Assembly (NCBI GenBank): GCA_010094045.1
Contig: ML986579.1
Coordinates: 622,206 to 686,205, forward strand
Reading direction: 5' to 3'
Origin: Lojkania enalia
Lineage: Eukaryota; Ascomycota; Dothideomycetes; Pleosporales
DNA: 64,000 bases
Position numbers and translations under genes: made by a program. This document shows positions 10,722 through 23,309 of the stretch, one piece after another (the first letter of the stretch is position 1; each line of letters opens with the position of its first letter). Below the pieces are notes generated by a model that was given only the letters and a program-made list of their open reading frames with translations, did not search any database and was not told the origin of the DNA.

Positions 10722-11163
10722 ATGGCTTCACGAAGAAGCATTCCAGGAGAGCAAACCTACCTCGATCCTGATGGCAAGCCTCCCTCCGGGCCGTCCAACA
10801 TTACGCCGGCCGTGCCCTCGTGAGTTCGGTTCGCCTCTTCTGTCATCCGCCTAAATCTCCGTTAGGTCCGTCATCTGGAAGCTACTGAGCTTCACGTTTG
10901 CTATGGTAACCCTGCCGATTGGCACTTATTTCTTCACGTTGAATTGGGTCTTTAATGGTATGTTATGTGTACAATTTACCGTCTCTAAGCAGCGCCGTCT
11001 AGAGGTGAGGCAGAATTGACACGGACTAGGAAATTCTACCTTTGCAGGAGCTACAGCTGCCGTCATGGCAAACGTGGTGCTGGTTGCATATATCATCGTA
11101 GCCATGAAGGAAGATCAGTCAGAGCGAGAAGAAGAGGAAGAGAAGAAAAAGAAGTCGCTCTAG
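10722..11163 (+). CDS. VMA21: Vma21, V-ATPase assembly factor of the ER membrane
   Basis: Three exons, 10722-10819, 10866-10957 and 11048-11163, encode 101 residues. The introns (46 and 90 bp) have GTGAG and GTATGT donors. The protein has a short polar N-terminus, a first membrane segment (LLSFTFAMVTLPIGTYFF), a loop, and a second segment (AAVMANVVLVAYIIVAM). The charged C-terminal tail ends KKKKSL, a dilysine-type ER retrieval signal. This matches Vma21, which escorts V0 subunits of the vacuolar H+-ATPase out of the ER. It is too short and too spliced to show as one open frame. Length and layout fit the family. Confidence 0.93.
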
Positions 11164-11626
11164 TCAGTTCCCAGATAACAGCAATTTCAAACTCATCAAG
11201 CGTTGCTTGACGGGGTCAGCGTCTCACCCCATTACAAATTACGTTTACTTTTGCTCACTAGCAGAAGATTTATCTTGCAAATTGAAGGAGTGACAATGTA
11301 CGGCAGAACCGCCGCGAGATTCTGTTTCCTTAACTGTTCTCAGAATATAACTCCTCAAAACTCCTACATGCCATTGCGCCTAGACACATGCTCGTCATCA
11401 TCTTATTCCCCTTCTACTACCAAGGCTTGCAATATCCTAAGGCTTGGTCACGATACTGCTCCTTCGCCCAATAAAGCAAGCTTGCATCGTCCAAATATCA
11501 TAGTGATTTCCATCTCATTAATCAAACATCCACATCATCATCGTCCTTAACCTTCATAACCGATAATGGTGCCATTATAAAAAATAAAACAAAATAAAAA
11601 ATATCTTCTACCCCAGCTCCCACTTC
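11164..11626. other. Convergent 3' intergenic region
   Basis: The region lies between two converging genes. It contains AT-rich 3' UTR-type sequence, including AAAATAAAACAAAATAAAA at 11580-11598, which could serve polyadenylation on either strand. A 115-codon ORF at 11203-11550 has no recognisable features. Confidence 0.6.
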
Positions 11627-13104
11627 TTAGTTCTTACTGAACCGCCTCTTTAACCAGCTCTTCCTCTTTTCTGAGTTATTCGTGCTGTTGCGAGTCAAGA
11701 CGTTTGGTCTGCCATTGTCGTTGACTGGCGGTGGACCCTGCGAATTGCTCAGTTTTATAAGGTTTGAATTATTAATTGGTGGCGGTGGACCGGTTTTTGC
11801 TGGAACTGGAGGTGGGAGATTGGTGTTGTTGGGATATGGCTGCGGAAAATATCCATCGCCGGAAGGGCCAGCAGAATTCCCATACTCTTCAAGGATGGGT
11901 CCTTGAAACTGTGGTCCTCCGCCGAAGCCCGAGAAACCGTATTGCTCGCCCATGTCCGGCTTAGCGGGGGCAGGGGCGCGCTCGATGGAACTATTTTCGC
12001 TACTAGGGTCGGTCGAGTACGGTTCGCTCTGGCTGCCGTTTGATCCGCCGGTGATCACCGTGTCCCGGGATTGCTGGTAGCCCTGACTTGGATACACACC
12101 TTGTCCATTCCCATAACGATTCCACCCCGGATCGGACTGCATACGCTGCTGGTTATAGCGGGCTCGCGGTGGACCGGATGGGCCGTAGCCATTATCTACC
12201 CAACTTTCTCTGGCGGCAGCAGCTTGTCGACTGCCATAGTAACCGCCGCCGTATTGGGAGTAACGGTTCTGGTCGTATCCTGCATTGAGCGTCAGTATAG
12301 ATAAGATTATGTCATTTTGCTGGTTTTGCATGTGCAATCGACAGACTAAGCAAGACGAATGACCACGAGATATCGTTGAACCATGGGTGGGAAAACGCTT
12401 AATCTCCGCCATGCGCTACAACTTTTGAAACTAGTGCCGTCATTGCGTGGATGCGACCGTGGGAAGAGGAAAACCGCGCTAGAAACTAACCTCCATAGTA
12501 GCTACTTCTGCGACTCCCAATTTGGCTCATTATATCAGAAGCGTCTGCGATGCATTTGTTAGTCCGAAGTTGTCCGGAAATGCACTATTGCTCGGGATTC
12601 CCGACATACCGCCTCTCATGGCATTCGATCGTCGTTTGTATTCGCTGTCAATGGCGGCCTCAAATGACCGTATTGTGTCGAGCGGGCGCTCCCATCTTGA
12701 ACGTGTGGGATTGGAGAGGTCGGGTTCGACTGCGGACAATCAGCGACTTAGCCACACAGGGGGGGAGGAGCACGAGGAAGTACCAATTGGGTTGCCGCTG
12801 GCATCTTTGTGCTCGAACGAGCGCAGCGACTGCAGGGTGGGCTTCTCGAGCGCGGCGGCGCCTGTGCAATGATCAGTCGGCGTGTTCAAAATCTACGACG
12901 AGGGCAAGGCGACGACGGACTGGGCTGGGCTTCGTTCATTGCGGCATTCGGGTTTGCCTTTGTGGTCGCAGTGAGATGGCTCCTTCTCTTCTCGGCGGGG
13001 CTCTCGTGGAGGTGTTCCTTCTCGCGCTTGCTAGAGGTTGCGCTCCGGTCGCTCTTGAAGCTGAAGGACGACTTGGAGCGCGGGCGTTGCTGGGGCCGCT
13101 CCAT
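11627..13104 (-). CDS. DUF2406 family protein
   Basis: Five exons on the minus strand: 13104-12921, 12861-12784, 12729-12610, 12544-12491 and 12279-11627, for 362 residues. The N-terminal half holds the DUF2406 signature: RPRSKSSFSFKSD, LHES, NEAQP, ALEKPTLQSLRS, HKDASGNPI and EPDLSNPTRSRWERPLDTI followed by RSFEAAIDSEYKRRS. The C-terminal exon is Gly/Tyr/Pro-rich and disordered, with PPPVPAKTGPPPP, a possible SH3 ligand, and ends in a basic patch (KRKSWLKRRFSKN). The last intron is unusually long here (211 bp), and the first donor is a non-consensus GTCCGT. Yeast relatives are uncharacterised. The role is unknown; the gene model is good. Confidence 0.88.
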
Positions 13105-15095
13105 GACGGGGCAGGGCCGTGTTATCAACGGCGGATCTCGCGAAGGCAGTGAAACAGTGAAACAGGGCTGGTAGCGATGCTAGGGCAAGCGCGGCGTCGA
13201 AGCTGCTGTGATTACAGTGGAGCTCTGGCACTTGCCTGGCACCCGTTTCTGCTGGCAATGGCCGTGCGCAGCCAGGGCAATCTCCCAGCGGATGTAGGTA
13301 GGCAGGCAGTGCAACAAGATAAGAGAGCGCGGGAGAAGCGCTGGGAGGAGTACCAGACGCACGCAGGAGACGCGGGCGATGCAGCGGGACTGGGACGGGG
13401 GGATTAGGACTGGTGAGAGGGTGGTGAGGAGCTTGGGACAGGCGAGGCCAGCGTGGGCCCGGTGTTGTTGAGTTCCGCCTGGGCCTATGCTGCTCTCTGC
13501 TCGCGGTGGTGGTGTCGCTCGCACCACGCACCACGCACCACGCACCATGCACCACCAGGATGGCGCCAGACTCGTCATCGGCCGGCGTAGGAGCGCGGGT
13601 CCGTGCCAATCGCGGCGGCGGCGGCGGCGGCGGTGGGAGGGCCTGATCGAGATGATCTGCCGCATGGCCCAAATAATGCACCACCCGCAAGCTTCGAAAC
13701 GCGCTGCGTCGGACTGCCCACGGCCTGGGGAAACTATCGACACGCTGCTATGTCATCGACCTCCTCTGCCTGTTGCTGCGACTAATAACTGCTACTGCTG
13801 CTGCGCGCGACCGCCGCGTGGAGTGGAGCCCTATGCCTGCCGCGGTTGCGTGTCCAGCGACGGCGACGATTATTTTTGGCCTTCTACCCATCGTCCATCC
13901 ATGTCAGCCAGAAGCCGGATGCGGATGCTGCGGGAGTGCCACCCATCCACCCATCGACACCTCCCCAGCCCCTCCACGGCGCGCCCAGCCACCGGTCCCA
14001 CTGCAGCACATGGCACGCCCCTCTCCCCGCGCCCACACTCATCTGCGTATCCAAGTAGGTATCTGCCTGAGAATCGAGGTCCATGCTCCTTGCCCTCTCT
14101 CTATCTCTGCTCTCGCCCTCTGCCCATGATAATAGCAGGCCCCTTGCTATCGCCTCAAACCGGGACCGAGTGATCCGAGTTGCTTCCCACTTCCAAGCCG
14201 TCAACCGTTCTCGCGTGGAAAAAAGCATCATCGAACATGCTACGCCATCTGCCTAGATATGTATGTGGCCAGCAAGAAAACCGGATGCGCGCTGCATACG
14301 TGCGCACGCCCAGCCTAACTTCAGGCTTAAACCCAGCAGTTTTACCCCTCACCGCCCACAACCACAACTACAACCACAACTACAAACACTAGTCTGGATT
14401 CTCCATGACCAAGTCTGGGCGCCCTTTCTCCTCTTCTCGCTACCACTATACATTGTGCAAAAGTGCTACGGGCACCATCCGGGAGCATGCGAAGCCAACT
14501 TACCGGCCTCACGGTTTGTGAGCGGGTCCCTCCGCACGCCTCTGAACGCCACCGTGTTTCGTATTTCAACGTTCCAACTCCACCTCTGTCTGCAAGGCTT
14601 CCGAGAGCTACAACCTTGTCTAGCAGCGCAGACCAAACCGCGTTTGCAACGTTCTCCCCCTTTCTAATTTTTTGTAGCAAAGTCGTCGGGACCAGCAGTA
14701 AAAGGCATCTAGCCTGACCGTAATAACTAGTCAATTGGTCGGTTCACGATCCCTGGCGACATTAGCATGATATACGGGGGCCCTTTTTTATAAGCGTATG
14801 TCAAATTCTCAACGGTACGCTAGATGTAGCGATATATAGTATTTTTGACCGCGTCCAAGTGGCTTGGAAGCTCGGGACCCATCAAAGCATCGTCGTCGCA
14901 AATTTTTGTTTAGTTGTTTCATTACTAGAGCCGGTGCGCTTGCCTTTGAGTCTCTTGTATTTATTAACATCATGGTGATGAAAGCTGTCCGAAGTATTGC
15001 CAGTCTGGACGCCGTAAAATATGTGAATATGTTATGTACACTGAAGGCAATCTACCCGATGATTCTAGATGCGCTATATGCTGAGGCCCCAATAT
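13105..15095. other. Long intergenic region with simple repeats, no gene seen
   Basis: Two kilobases without a convincing gene. Long ORFs on both strands (for example 13031-13690 minus and 13487-14173 plus) are Pro/Arg/His-rich products of biased composition and are rejected. Simple sequence seen: five CACCACG-like units around 13525-13555, a GGC run at 13612-13634, and an ACAACC/ACAACT array at 14345-14392. The right end lies downstream of the MMSDH stop. The left end is the 5' region of the DUF2406 gene. Confidence 0.6.
13612..13634. repeat. GGC trinucleotide run
   Basis: An uninterrupted GCG/GGC microsatellite of about seven to eight units in the GC-rich 5' region of the DUF2406 gene. It is noncoding in the model given here. 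Confidence 0.8.
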
Positions 15096-16971
15096 CTAAC
15101 TGTGGGTGGGCATGTTCACGCTAGCCTTGGTAGCCACCGCATCTTCGCTCCTCCAGAGACTTGTTACCGTCTTCTGCTGCGTGTAGAATAAGAGTCCCGG
15201 CTTGCCGTAGAATGTGCTGGCGCCGCCGCCAGCCACTGACTTCTTGTTGCCGGTGAACGAGAACATAGGGAGCTAACCATGGTCAGTTAATAATCATACC
15301 AATTTCCAAAATCCAACTTACTGGTACGGGAATAGGAACATTGATGCCAACTTGGCCAGCCTCGATCTCGCGTTGGAACCTGCCAGCCGTAGCCCCAGAA
15401 CGAGTGAAAATGGCAGTTCCATTGCCATACTCGTTTGCGTTGATCAGGTCGATGGCCTCGTCAATCGTCTCTACATTGAGGCAGACGAGAACCGGGCCGA
15501 ATATTTCCTCCTTGTAGCACTTCATGTGAGGCTTCACATTGGCAATGATAGTAGGACCCACCTGTGAAGAAAGTTTAGTCTGAGCAAGGAAAGCCACAAA
15601 AAGGGGAACATACCCAGTTACCATTGGGGTATTTGGGAGGCTTCTGTCCTCGTCCATCAAGGACTATGGTTGCACCTTCTTCTTCTGCACTCGCAATGAG
15701 ACCTTCTATCCTCTTCTTCGCTTCTGGGCTGATGACTGGTCCAAGATCTGCGCCCTCCTCGAAGCCACCATCCATCTTGAGATTCTTCGCACGCTCAGCA
15801 ATTTCTGGCACCCACTCCTTGGTTTCGCCGATCAAGACAAGAGTGCTAAGAGCCATGCATCGCTGGCCAGCGGCGCCAAAAGCCGCTCCCGCAATAGCAT
15901 TTAAGGCATGGTTCTTATTGCAGTCCGGAAGCACAGCAGCGTGATTCTTTGCTCCGAGATTGGCTTGTACGCGCTTGCCGTTGGCCGAAGCGCGCGAGTA
16001 GATGTATTCACCGGCCTTGTTGCTTCCAACAAAGCTCACGGCCTTGATGCGGGGCTCATCGAGGATGAAGTCGACGGTCTTGGCAGCACCATGTACGATG
16101 TTGATAACACCAGGTGGGAAACCTGCTTTCTCCGCAAGCTCGGCAAGAATCATGCAGGCGCCTGGATCGCGTTCTGAAGGCTTGATGACGATGGTATTAC
16201 CTGTTACAGTGGCGATTGGAATCGACCAGAGGGGAATCATAGCAGGGAAGTCTAAGGTAGCTATTAAAATTGGCGCCATCAAAAGGTTGTAGTGCACATA
16301 CTGAAGGGGCAGATTGCAGCAACGACGCCCAACGGCTCGCGGTAGCTTCTGGTTTCCATGTCCTTTGCGACCTCAAGCACCTCGCCTGTCATCTGAGTGG
16401 TAATACCGCATGCGGTCTCGGCAACCTGTAATCCGCGCAGGACGTCTCCTCGTGCGTCGGCAAACGTTTTTCCTTGCTCCAATGTGATGCTAGCAGCCAG
16501 ACGGTCCCAGTTCTCGCGGATCAGAGCAGTGTATTTAAACATAATCTGCTGTCTATGAAGCAAACTCATCTGCTTCCAGGTCTTGAAGGCCCTCTCCGCG
16601 CTATCAACGGACGCCTTTAGCTCCTCGCCAGTGCTCTGCGGCACACGGGTAACAAGATTGTTGGTCGCTGGATCATGCAAATCTATCCATTGTGTCGCTT
16701 TGGAGGAGACGAATTGATTGTCTAGGAAGTTCTGGGTGTCAATGGGGGACTTGATGGCGTCGTGGCTAATCGGATACGAGTCGGCGGTAGACGCAGCCGT
16801 GGAAGTGGCAGGTTTCAGATGATGGGCCGTTGCGTGCAGCCGCCGCGCGGCAATCTTGTTGGTGCTGGCTGGCGATGACATTCTGGTGGAGAGCAAGGCA
16901 ATGCGGGGAGTGGACGACCGGGTAGCTAACGTTGCGAGGTTGCGGGAGAGGAGGGCTCGGCGGGCGGCCAT
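15096..16971 (-). CDS. Mitochondrial methylmalonate-semialdehyde dehydrogenase (ALDH6 family)
   Basis: Four exons, 16971-16302, 16251-15614, 15561-15322 and 15272-15096, joined by 49-52 bp introns, encode 574 residues. It oxidises (methyl)malonate semialdehyde to acetyl- or propionyl-CoA in valine, pyrimidine and inositol breakdown (family knowledge). The N-terminus is Arg/Ser/Ala-rich without acids for about 50 residues, a typical mitochondrial presequence. Recognised blocks: [34 protein letters not shown], the catalytic-Cys block [26 protein letters not shown], and the C-terminal [20 protein letters not shown] start at the ATG at 16971 because the frame extends upstream only through a TTG. 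It lies in tandem with calnexin. Confidence 0.95.
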
Positions 16972-17618
16972 GTTCTGCGCACGTCCAGAGGAAATAGAAA
17001 AAGGGTATATGGAAATCAACTGCGGACGACCGGGGCACAGCAGAGAGACACGAAAGATAGACAGGGCAAGTAATAAAGCCTAAAAAAGGCGTGCTTTGTA
17101 TGGCGGTGGGGTTCTCGACCGGGTATGCTGTTCCCTCACTATTGCCGACGACCGATGACAGCCGGTGCGCAGCTTCAAAGCCCCTGGTGCGGCCATCTCT
17201 CCGCACAGTTTGCTCCCTTTTCGGCTTATCTAACTCCGCTCTCGGATCCCAGTGCTCCACAACCAATAGCCGAAGGGTAAAGCACAGCGTGCGGACAAAA
17301 AATATAGTAGTGCAAACTGCGGATGCGCCGCCCAACTGACATTCGAATTGATACGATATATTGCCTATTAGAAACTTTACAGAGCCAGGCTGCTTTTGTA
17401 CGCTCCATCTCCATGCCAGAAAAAGTAGACTCGTAATCTCATTCTCAATACCAAAGTATAATACACCATAGCGCCGTAGATCCCTTTGAGAGCAGTATTT
17501 GTCGACATCAGAAATCCAAATAGACAGCATTATGGGCTTTTCTCCAGCTCGGAACGCGACCGGAGATCTTTCTTGCCTATCTCTATACTTTCCTCCTCCC
17601 AGTGACCCAGCTCTGCTT
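16972..17618. other. Intergenic region between calnexin 3' end and MMSDH
   Basis: It should hold the MMSDH promoter and the calnexin 3' UTR. No further gene is visible. A long minus-strand frame crossing this gap (16766-18034) is an Arg/Ser/Pro-rich shadow of calnexin and MMSDH. Confidence 0.5.
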
Positions 17619-19548
17619 TTACGAGGCGGATGAGCGGGTGGTACGCTTGTTGACCTCAGCCTGTGCCTTTTCGGCACCAGTGGAAACTGCCTCCGCAGCC
17701 TTATCCTTTGCATCAGCTGTAGCATCCTTTGCCTTTTGCGCGGTAGCCTTGACCTGTTCCTTTGATGGAGTAGCACCACTGCCAAGAAGAGTCGAGACGA
17801 GGATGGCGATGACGGTGACGGCAAGAACACCGATGCCACCAGCAACCTCGGGAACGAACTTAATAGCTTCGACAGGATCCCGCTTGGCAATCTCAATGAA
17901 GAGGTTGACCTTCTCCTTGACGTAGAGGACCGGGTCATCCTTGAAGACGAGGTCGGACGGCGACTTGGGGGTCTCTGGGGGCTTAGGAGCGTTTGCCTCC
18001 TCCTCGGCCTTCTCGGCGGCAATCTTGAGATCAAAGGTCTCGGCCTTCAGCTTCTCAGCATCTTCAACGGAGTGGCCAATATAGATGTTGTCGAAGAGAA
18101 TATCGTTCTGCATGGTCCAGATTTCGAAACCAATCTGCAATACACGTCAGCTGATATCACCCGTGCACTTGTAGAAGGCTACTTACAGCTCCCATGGGCT
18201 CAAACTTGGCCGGAGTCTTGTCCTCGAAGTAGTTAGGGTTCTTGATCTTCTTTGGCGCCCAGACACCCTTGTAGGCAGGGTTGTCAATGTAAGGCGCGGT
18301 CCACTTGCCCTTGTAGTCGGGGTTCTTCTTCATCGGTGGCTCCCACTTGCCGCAACCAGAGGCTTCATCACATTTGGGGTTGGGAACGGTTGGAGGAATC
18401 CAGTCACCATCTTCCTCATCATCCCAATCCTCGGGCTTCTCGGCCTCTGGGTCAGGGATGGTGGTAGGCTCATCATCAAGCCAGTCTTCGGGCTTCTTGG
18501 CTTCCTCATCTACAATCTCGAACGGGGCATCCTCATCCCAGTCATCGGGCTTCTTAGCCTCTGGATCCGGAATGCGGGCTTCATCAACCCAGTCCTCGGG
18601 CTTCTTATCATTGGGGTCATCGATCTCCTTGTCAGGGTTGACGGATGGGCTGAAGTCCTCAAGAAGCGTGCCGTTACGGGTGGACTCGCCATCGATCTTG
18701 ATCTCGAAAGAGTTGTCTGGCTTGACAATCAGAGTGTAGAGAGTGGAGGTCTTGACAATACGAGCCATCGGGGGGTTTTTGAGGTGTTTCTCCTCATACT
18801 CGCCGGTCTTGGGGTTCTTGTGGCGGAAGATGAAATGGACCTAGAGCTATGAGTTTGCGCCCAACAAAAAAAAAAGAGGAATTGTTTAAAATTACCTTGT
18901 TAGTAGCTCCACACTTGTCGGGACCGAACATGATGATGTATGGCGAGGCGTTGGAGAATTCCTCGGCGTGGAGAGCTTTGTTGTCCTGGAGCAGCTTCAT
19001 GTAAGCTCCACCGCATTCCAAGCCATCTACAACACGATTAGCGATTGTATAGAAGGGTACTACAGAATCGGAGCTACTTACTCTGGAGCTTGACTTCGTA
19101 CTGGACCACTAGCGTCTTGCCCTTGTTGTTGATGGCCTTGGGGAATTTTGCAGAAATGGCGTGATGAGCGGCCTTGTCCTTGATGACCAGGCCTTTGTCA
19201 CCCTCCATGCCCTTCAGCACCGTGGGCTCCTCAACGGCCCAGTTGCCGACATAGGCCCATTCCTCCTCGGTGGACTTGTCATCCTTCTTTGCATGAGAAG
19301 GCTTCCACCGCGATTCCCAGTCGTCGGTGAACTGCTCGAGGAAGGGAGCTTTGAGCGTAGTGGGCTGCGGTAGGGCGGGTCAGCGCACAATGGAGGATGA
19401 TGACCGATAGCATCGAGATACTCACAGTGAAGGTCGGCTTGGAAATCGAGGACGAAGTAGACGACTCGGCGCCAGACGAGCTTGCGTCCTCGTCCGCACG
19501 CACAACGGCGGCAGCAAGGAGGGCAGTAGCACCGACGGCGAGACGCAT
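17619..19548 (-). CDS. Calnexin, ER lectin chaperone
   Basis: Five exons, 19548-19426, 19364-19082, 19026-18896, 18840-18187 and 18134-17619, encode 568 residues. Calnexin binds monoglucosylated N-glycans on folding proteins at the ER membrane. An N-terminal signal peptide ([18 protein letters not shown]) precedes the lectin domain ([29 protein letters not shown]). The P-domain follows: four type-1 repeats with KPEDW/KPDDW and DPEA words, then type-2 GKWEPP, GKWTAP and GVWAP units. After ENDILFDN-type sequence there is one membrane segment ([19 protein letters not shown]) and a cytosolic Lys/Ala-rich tail. All introns are 52-61 bp. Domain order and length are those of fungal calnexins. Confidence 0.97.
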
Positions 19549-19694
19549 TGTGGGCAAGGCTGCCTTTGGGGCTACAAAGGGAGCAGTGGGCAGAAATTTG
19601 CAAGTGAGAGGAGGATGGATTGAAGGAATTGAGCTTGTCGGCGGATTTATAAACGTTAGCTTGGGAACAAGAGGCACGGCCGCACCTCCAAAAT

Positions 19695-19766
19695 GACACG
19701 TTTTGGAAAGTGAAAGCCCGGGACAGGAAAGCGCGGAGGGGTTGGCTCGGCGCTCCCTGCGATTGG
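19695..19766 (-). promoter_or_regulatory. Candidate UPR-like and CCAAT elements upstream of calnexin
   Basis: On the calnexin strand, CGTGTC lies at 19700-19695, about 150 bp before the ATG. It shares the core of the yeast KAR2 unfolded-protein-response element. A CCAAT box (ATTGG on plus, 19762-19766) lies further upstream. Calnexin is a known UPR target in fungi. Both motifs are short, so this is suggestive only. Confidence 0.3.
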
Positions 19767-20918
19767 CCCGCCCCTGCACGGCTGGATAGCAGAACCTCAG
19801 CACCGACTCCAGGCCGCGAGGCATTGAAGACATAGTGCCACCTGTTCTTCTCACCATCGCTGGCTCGTAGAGGGCGAGCATGCGCATATGGGGGGCTGTT
19901 GTGCCCACTTTCTTCTCCAGTAACTCATGATTACCATGACGCCGCAGCGTACACTCAATGTGTGTGCTCCAAGACCGGCGGTCAATGGATGGCATGTGGT
20001 GTTGTTAAACTTCACCGCTTATAGCATGAAGAGGTGGTCAGTGGTTCTTTTAGGCCTCTTCTGATTGAACTGGTCTACTGCGATTGTCCAGCCTGATTTC
20101 TCCACATCCGTGCGAGAGACATCCAGCCGCCTCCAGCTCAGGAGTGAGTACAAAGCAACTTGGTCAGACATAGTGATTGCATTTCCCGCAAGCGAATGTG
20201 CTGTTTAGGGTTTCCCATAGCGTGAGCCTTGTCTTGCATCGGCTGAAATGCTCCGATCCTCACACCCGCTCATACATGTTGATATTGACCGATTATAGAC
20301 CCTACATAGCTTGTCCGCGGCAGTGCGAGAGCGCATTGTTCAGTGACTAGCCTCGCAGCCAATAGTAAGTCAACATTCTGATTTTTCCGGATTTCCAGAA
20401 GATTTCCAAAACATGCCGCAAAGAGCAAGACAGCACGAGACGAACACCGTCCCTGTTCCGAAGCTATGTTGGAGTGACCAAGGTATCTAGCGTAGCAGTA
20501 TTTCTTTAAATGTTTTGTAGTTGATTCCCTTCCCCCCTTTTCAGAAGACTAATGGCCTAGTTCCAATCCACAGTGTTAAACGCCAGTTCCATTCGGACAG
20601 GTCCTAAAAGCAGAATCGCCGACATTAACAGCCCAAACGAATCCCTTCACAAGCAAATGTTATTGACGAATAGGGCGTGATATTACGACTCGACGCTTAA
20701 TGAAAATGTTTTTGGATTGCTCATTCAGATAGCCACGGCCGTTATGCAAACGCAGACATTTCGCTCCAATGCAAGCTACCTCAAAACACCAGTCGACTAT
20801 CTAGTAGTCTAAGAATTTCCAGAAAGAGATGTGCGACTCCCCGCTTGATGTAAACGTCCTAGGCGAAATGCTATGAACTAGAGCCACTAACTCCAAATAT
20901 ATGATGAACATGACAAGC
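19767..20918. other. Intergenic region, nothing recognised
   Basis: It contains distal calnexin 5' sequence and the 3' flank of the Reg1-type gene. No ORF with protein-like character, RNA gene or repeat stands out. Confidence 0.5.
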
Positions 20919-22754
20919 CTAATTATTTCTCCACCCCACATTCCATATTACGTGAGCTATATCTCTTGCTGTGTTTACCGTATCTACTACTCTTCCTATT
21001 ATGCCAGGGGGGGTAGGATCGTCATCTGCGTCATCATAGGGCATGAACATTCCTGAAGGTGTCCTCCGAAGTCCCCCAGAATTAAATGACAATCCGTCAG
21101 CATCCGCACTGGATCGACTAGCAGTTGGGTCCGAAGGAGTCGGTGTGCCTTCTCTTCTTATTTCGAATGCTCCTGATGGCTCCCATGCAAGCTTGTCCTC
21201 CTCCTCATCGTCGTCCTGGAGAAGAAAGTTGGTCGATGGATTAGAAGGTCGAAGAGTTTCCTGAGATGGGGAGGGTGATAGTCTACTTGAGCGCCAGAAT
21301 CCGAGTGAATGAGTGGGGGTTTGCTCCATTACATCCGGAGAATCGGTCCTGTATTTTAAGGTTGTTGAAGGTAATTTGGCTATTGTTTTGCTCTCCCCGT
21401 TAAGGCTGGTCCTCGAGTCACTTCGTGACAATGGCCGCTTCTTATGTGACCGCTTCATCATTACTACGCCTTCATCAGAAGAGTCAGAGTCGTTGCCCAT
21501 CCCCCAACGATCATTATAGTCGTCATCATCTTCGTTCCCGTCCTTACATTCAACAGCGATGCACTGTTCTACCTTATCGTCAAAACGGATGTGTCTTCGC
21601 TGGCCGTGATCTGGCGTCTGCAGTCCAGACGTCGACCGTGAAGAAAAGTAATCAGTGGGATCTCGGCTTGTTGTACGAGATGGTATCGAGGACGTGCCAA
21701 AGTCTGAAGTTGCGCGGCCGATGGCTGGGCGCAGTCGTCTCCGCTGCAGAGCAGCGCCATCAGCCTGTTGAGCTTGTACCGCCGCCGCTGCCTGTTTTAC
21801 TAGCGAGGATGCCGATATGGATTTTTGCAACATGATTTCAGACATACTCCGTTTCTTAAGAATAGGTTTCTTCTGTAGAAATGAGTTGCTTTTAGATAGT
21901 TGGCTCACGGGCTCCGACGCGTGCCGGGAGAGTGTTCGATTTTGCGCCGGCTGAAGAGGACCATAGAGCCACGTGACGTCGCAGTCTTTTAACCTAAAAG
22001 TCAATTAGCGAATATTTCGAAATAAACCACAGCGACATAATGTCAAGGAAGAGGAATCTAGACAGGAATCGAGGGTATGGTGCAGCCCGTGTAATCTACA
22101 TGTAGACAAGGGATACTACAAAGTCCGAACGTACCAATTCAACGTCTCCGGTGACACAGTTTTTAGTTTAAACTGCGATTTAGCCCACGTCCTCCATGAC
22201 GCATTTTCCAGTCGGGACCGCTCGCCATAGACCTTTCGCTGCGTAACAATGTGTCTCCACGATGACCAAATGTCCTCCTCTTTCCACTCGTGCGAGAGAT
22301 AGTCGACGTGATGGGATGGCGCAACGCGGACTGCAGTATCATCTTCAGATATAGGGAGCGGATCTGGCGAGGATTCGGACGAAGACGATGGGCCCACAAA
22401 GGGGCCCACGGGGCTCGAGGGCGGGGGTTCGTCGACATCCTGGCTCTTTGGGCCGGAGTAGTAGGCGGGAAAAGCCAGTGCTTCCTCCTCTTCCTCCTCT
22501 TCGTGGTCGCCATAGTCGTCGGTTTCGGACTTAGTGTCGAGCGAGAGACTACTAGCGGGTGTGGATTGGAACGAGGAAGTGGGGGAGGTGCTCAGAGAGT
22601 CGGAGCGCAGGTTAGGCTGCGAGTAGCTATGCTTTCTCGAGGCAGCAAACGGAGAGGCTGAGTCGAAGAAAGACGTGTGAGAGGCGGACGGACGCAAAGG
22701 GGAGTGGGAGAAGGAGGGCCCATCGGGCAATGTTGCCGAGAGAACCTCGGCCAT
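20919..22754 (-). CDS. Reg1/Hex2-type protein phosphatase 1 regulatory subunit (DUF1752)
   Basis: Two exons, 22754-22135 and 21993-20919, with a 141-bp intron, encode 564 residues. The intron splits the Trp of the conserved block: LSHEWKEEDIWSSWRHIVTQ and LENASWRTWAKSQFKL before it, LKDCDVTWLYGP after it. This DUF1752/GATA-N block and the later HIRFDDKVEQCIAVE, which contains the RVxF-like PP1-docking site, identify a Reg1-like subunit. In yeast Reg1 targets Glc7 to Snf1 in glucose repression. The remainder is Ser-rich and disordered with acidic runs. The C-terminus has RDIAHVIWNVGWR. The ATG at 22754 (MAEVLSATLPDG) is chosen; upstream codons in frame begin only with TTG. Confidence 0.88.
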
Positions 22755-23276
22755 TGCGGGCGATGGTGTTGCGGACGGGTTGTGTTCGCGGGCGCAACGA
22801 TGGGGTGGTTCAATGGCCTCAGTCCTCCCTCCACAAAACTCCCTTAGATCGTCGCTGGTGGCTCGACATGCGTCCAAGGCGGGCGTAACGGGTCTCGAGA
22901 CGGGCTGCAGCGGCGTTGTTGTGGCGGGATTGAGGAATGCGGGTGTCGAGCGAGGAAGCAACGGGGCGGCAGCGGCAGACAGACGCAGAGACGGAGGCGC
23001 GAAGAGGGAGGGCGCTTAACAGAACAGACTTCACGGCGAGAGACAGGAGCGTGTAGAAGTAGGAGTGAGGTAGGTCGGACGGGGCGCGGGCCCAAAAGCG
23101 GGACAATTCGCGGACGCGGCCACCAAGGTCCAAAAGCTTGTCGCAGGCGATCGCGAGTGAAAGGCCTTCGACCTGGGCCTGCATGGACGAGATCCGCTTG
23201 CGGGGTTGGCGAGCCTTTCGTCCTCGATCCATGTAACATGCCCTGTGCACCCGCACCCGTGGTCCGCCGTCGGCGC

Positions 23277-23309
<33 letters not shown>

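Noticed and set aside
13031..13690. 219-codon minus-strand Pro/His/Arg-rich frame
   Set aside because: Overlaps exon 1 of the DUF2406 gene in a different phase and consists of simple-sequence translation.
13487..14173. 228-codon plus-strand frame
   Set aside because: Translation of CCA/GGC simple repeats and C/T-rich DNA; no start context or domain.
16766..18034. 422-codon minus-strand frame
   Set aside because: Runs in another phase across the calnexin C-terminus and the MMSDH promoter; Arg/Ser/Pro-rich, no domain. Both overlapped genes are certain.
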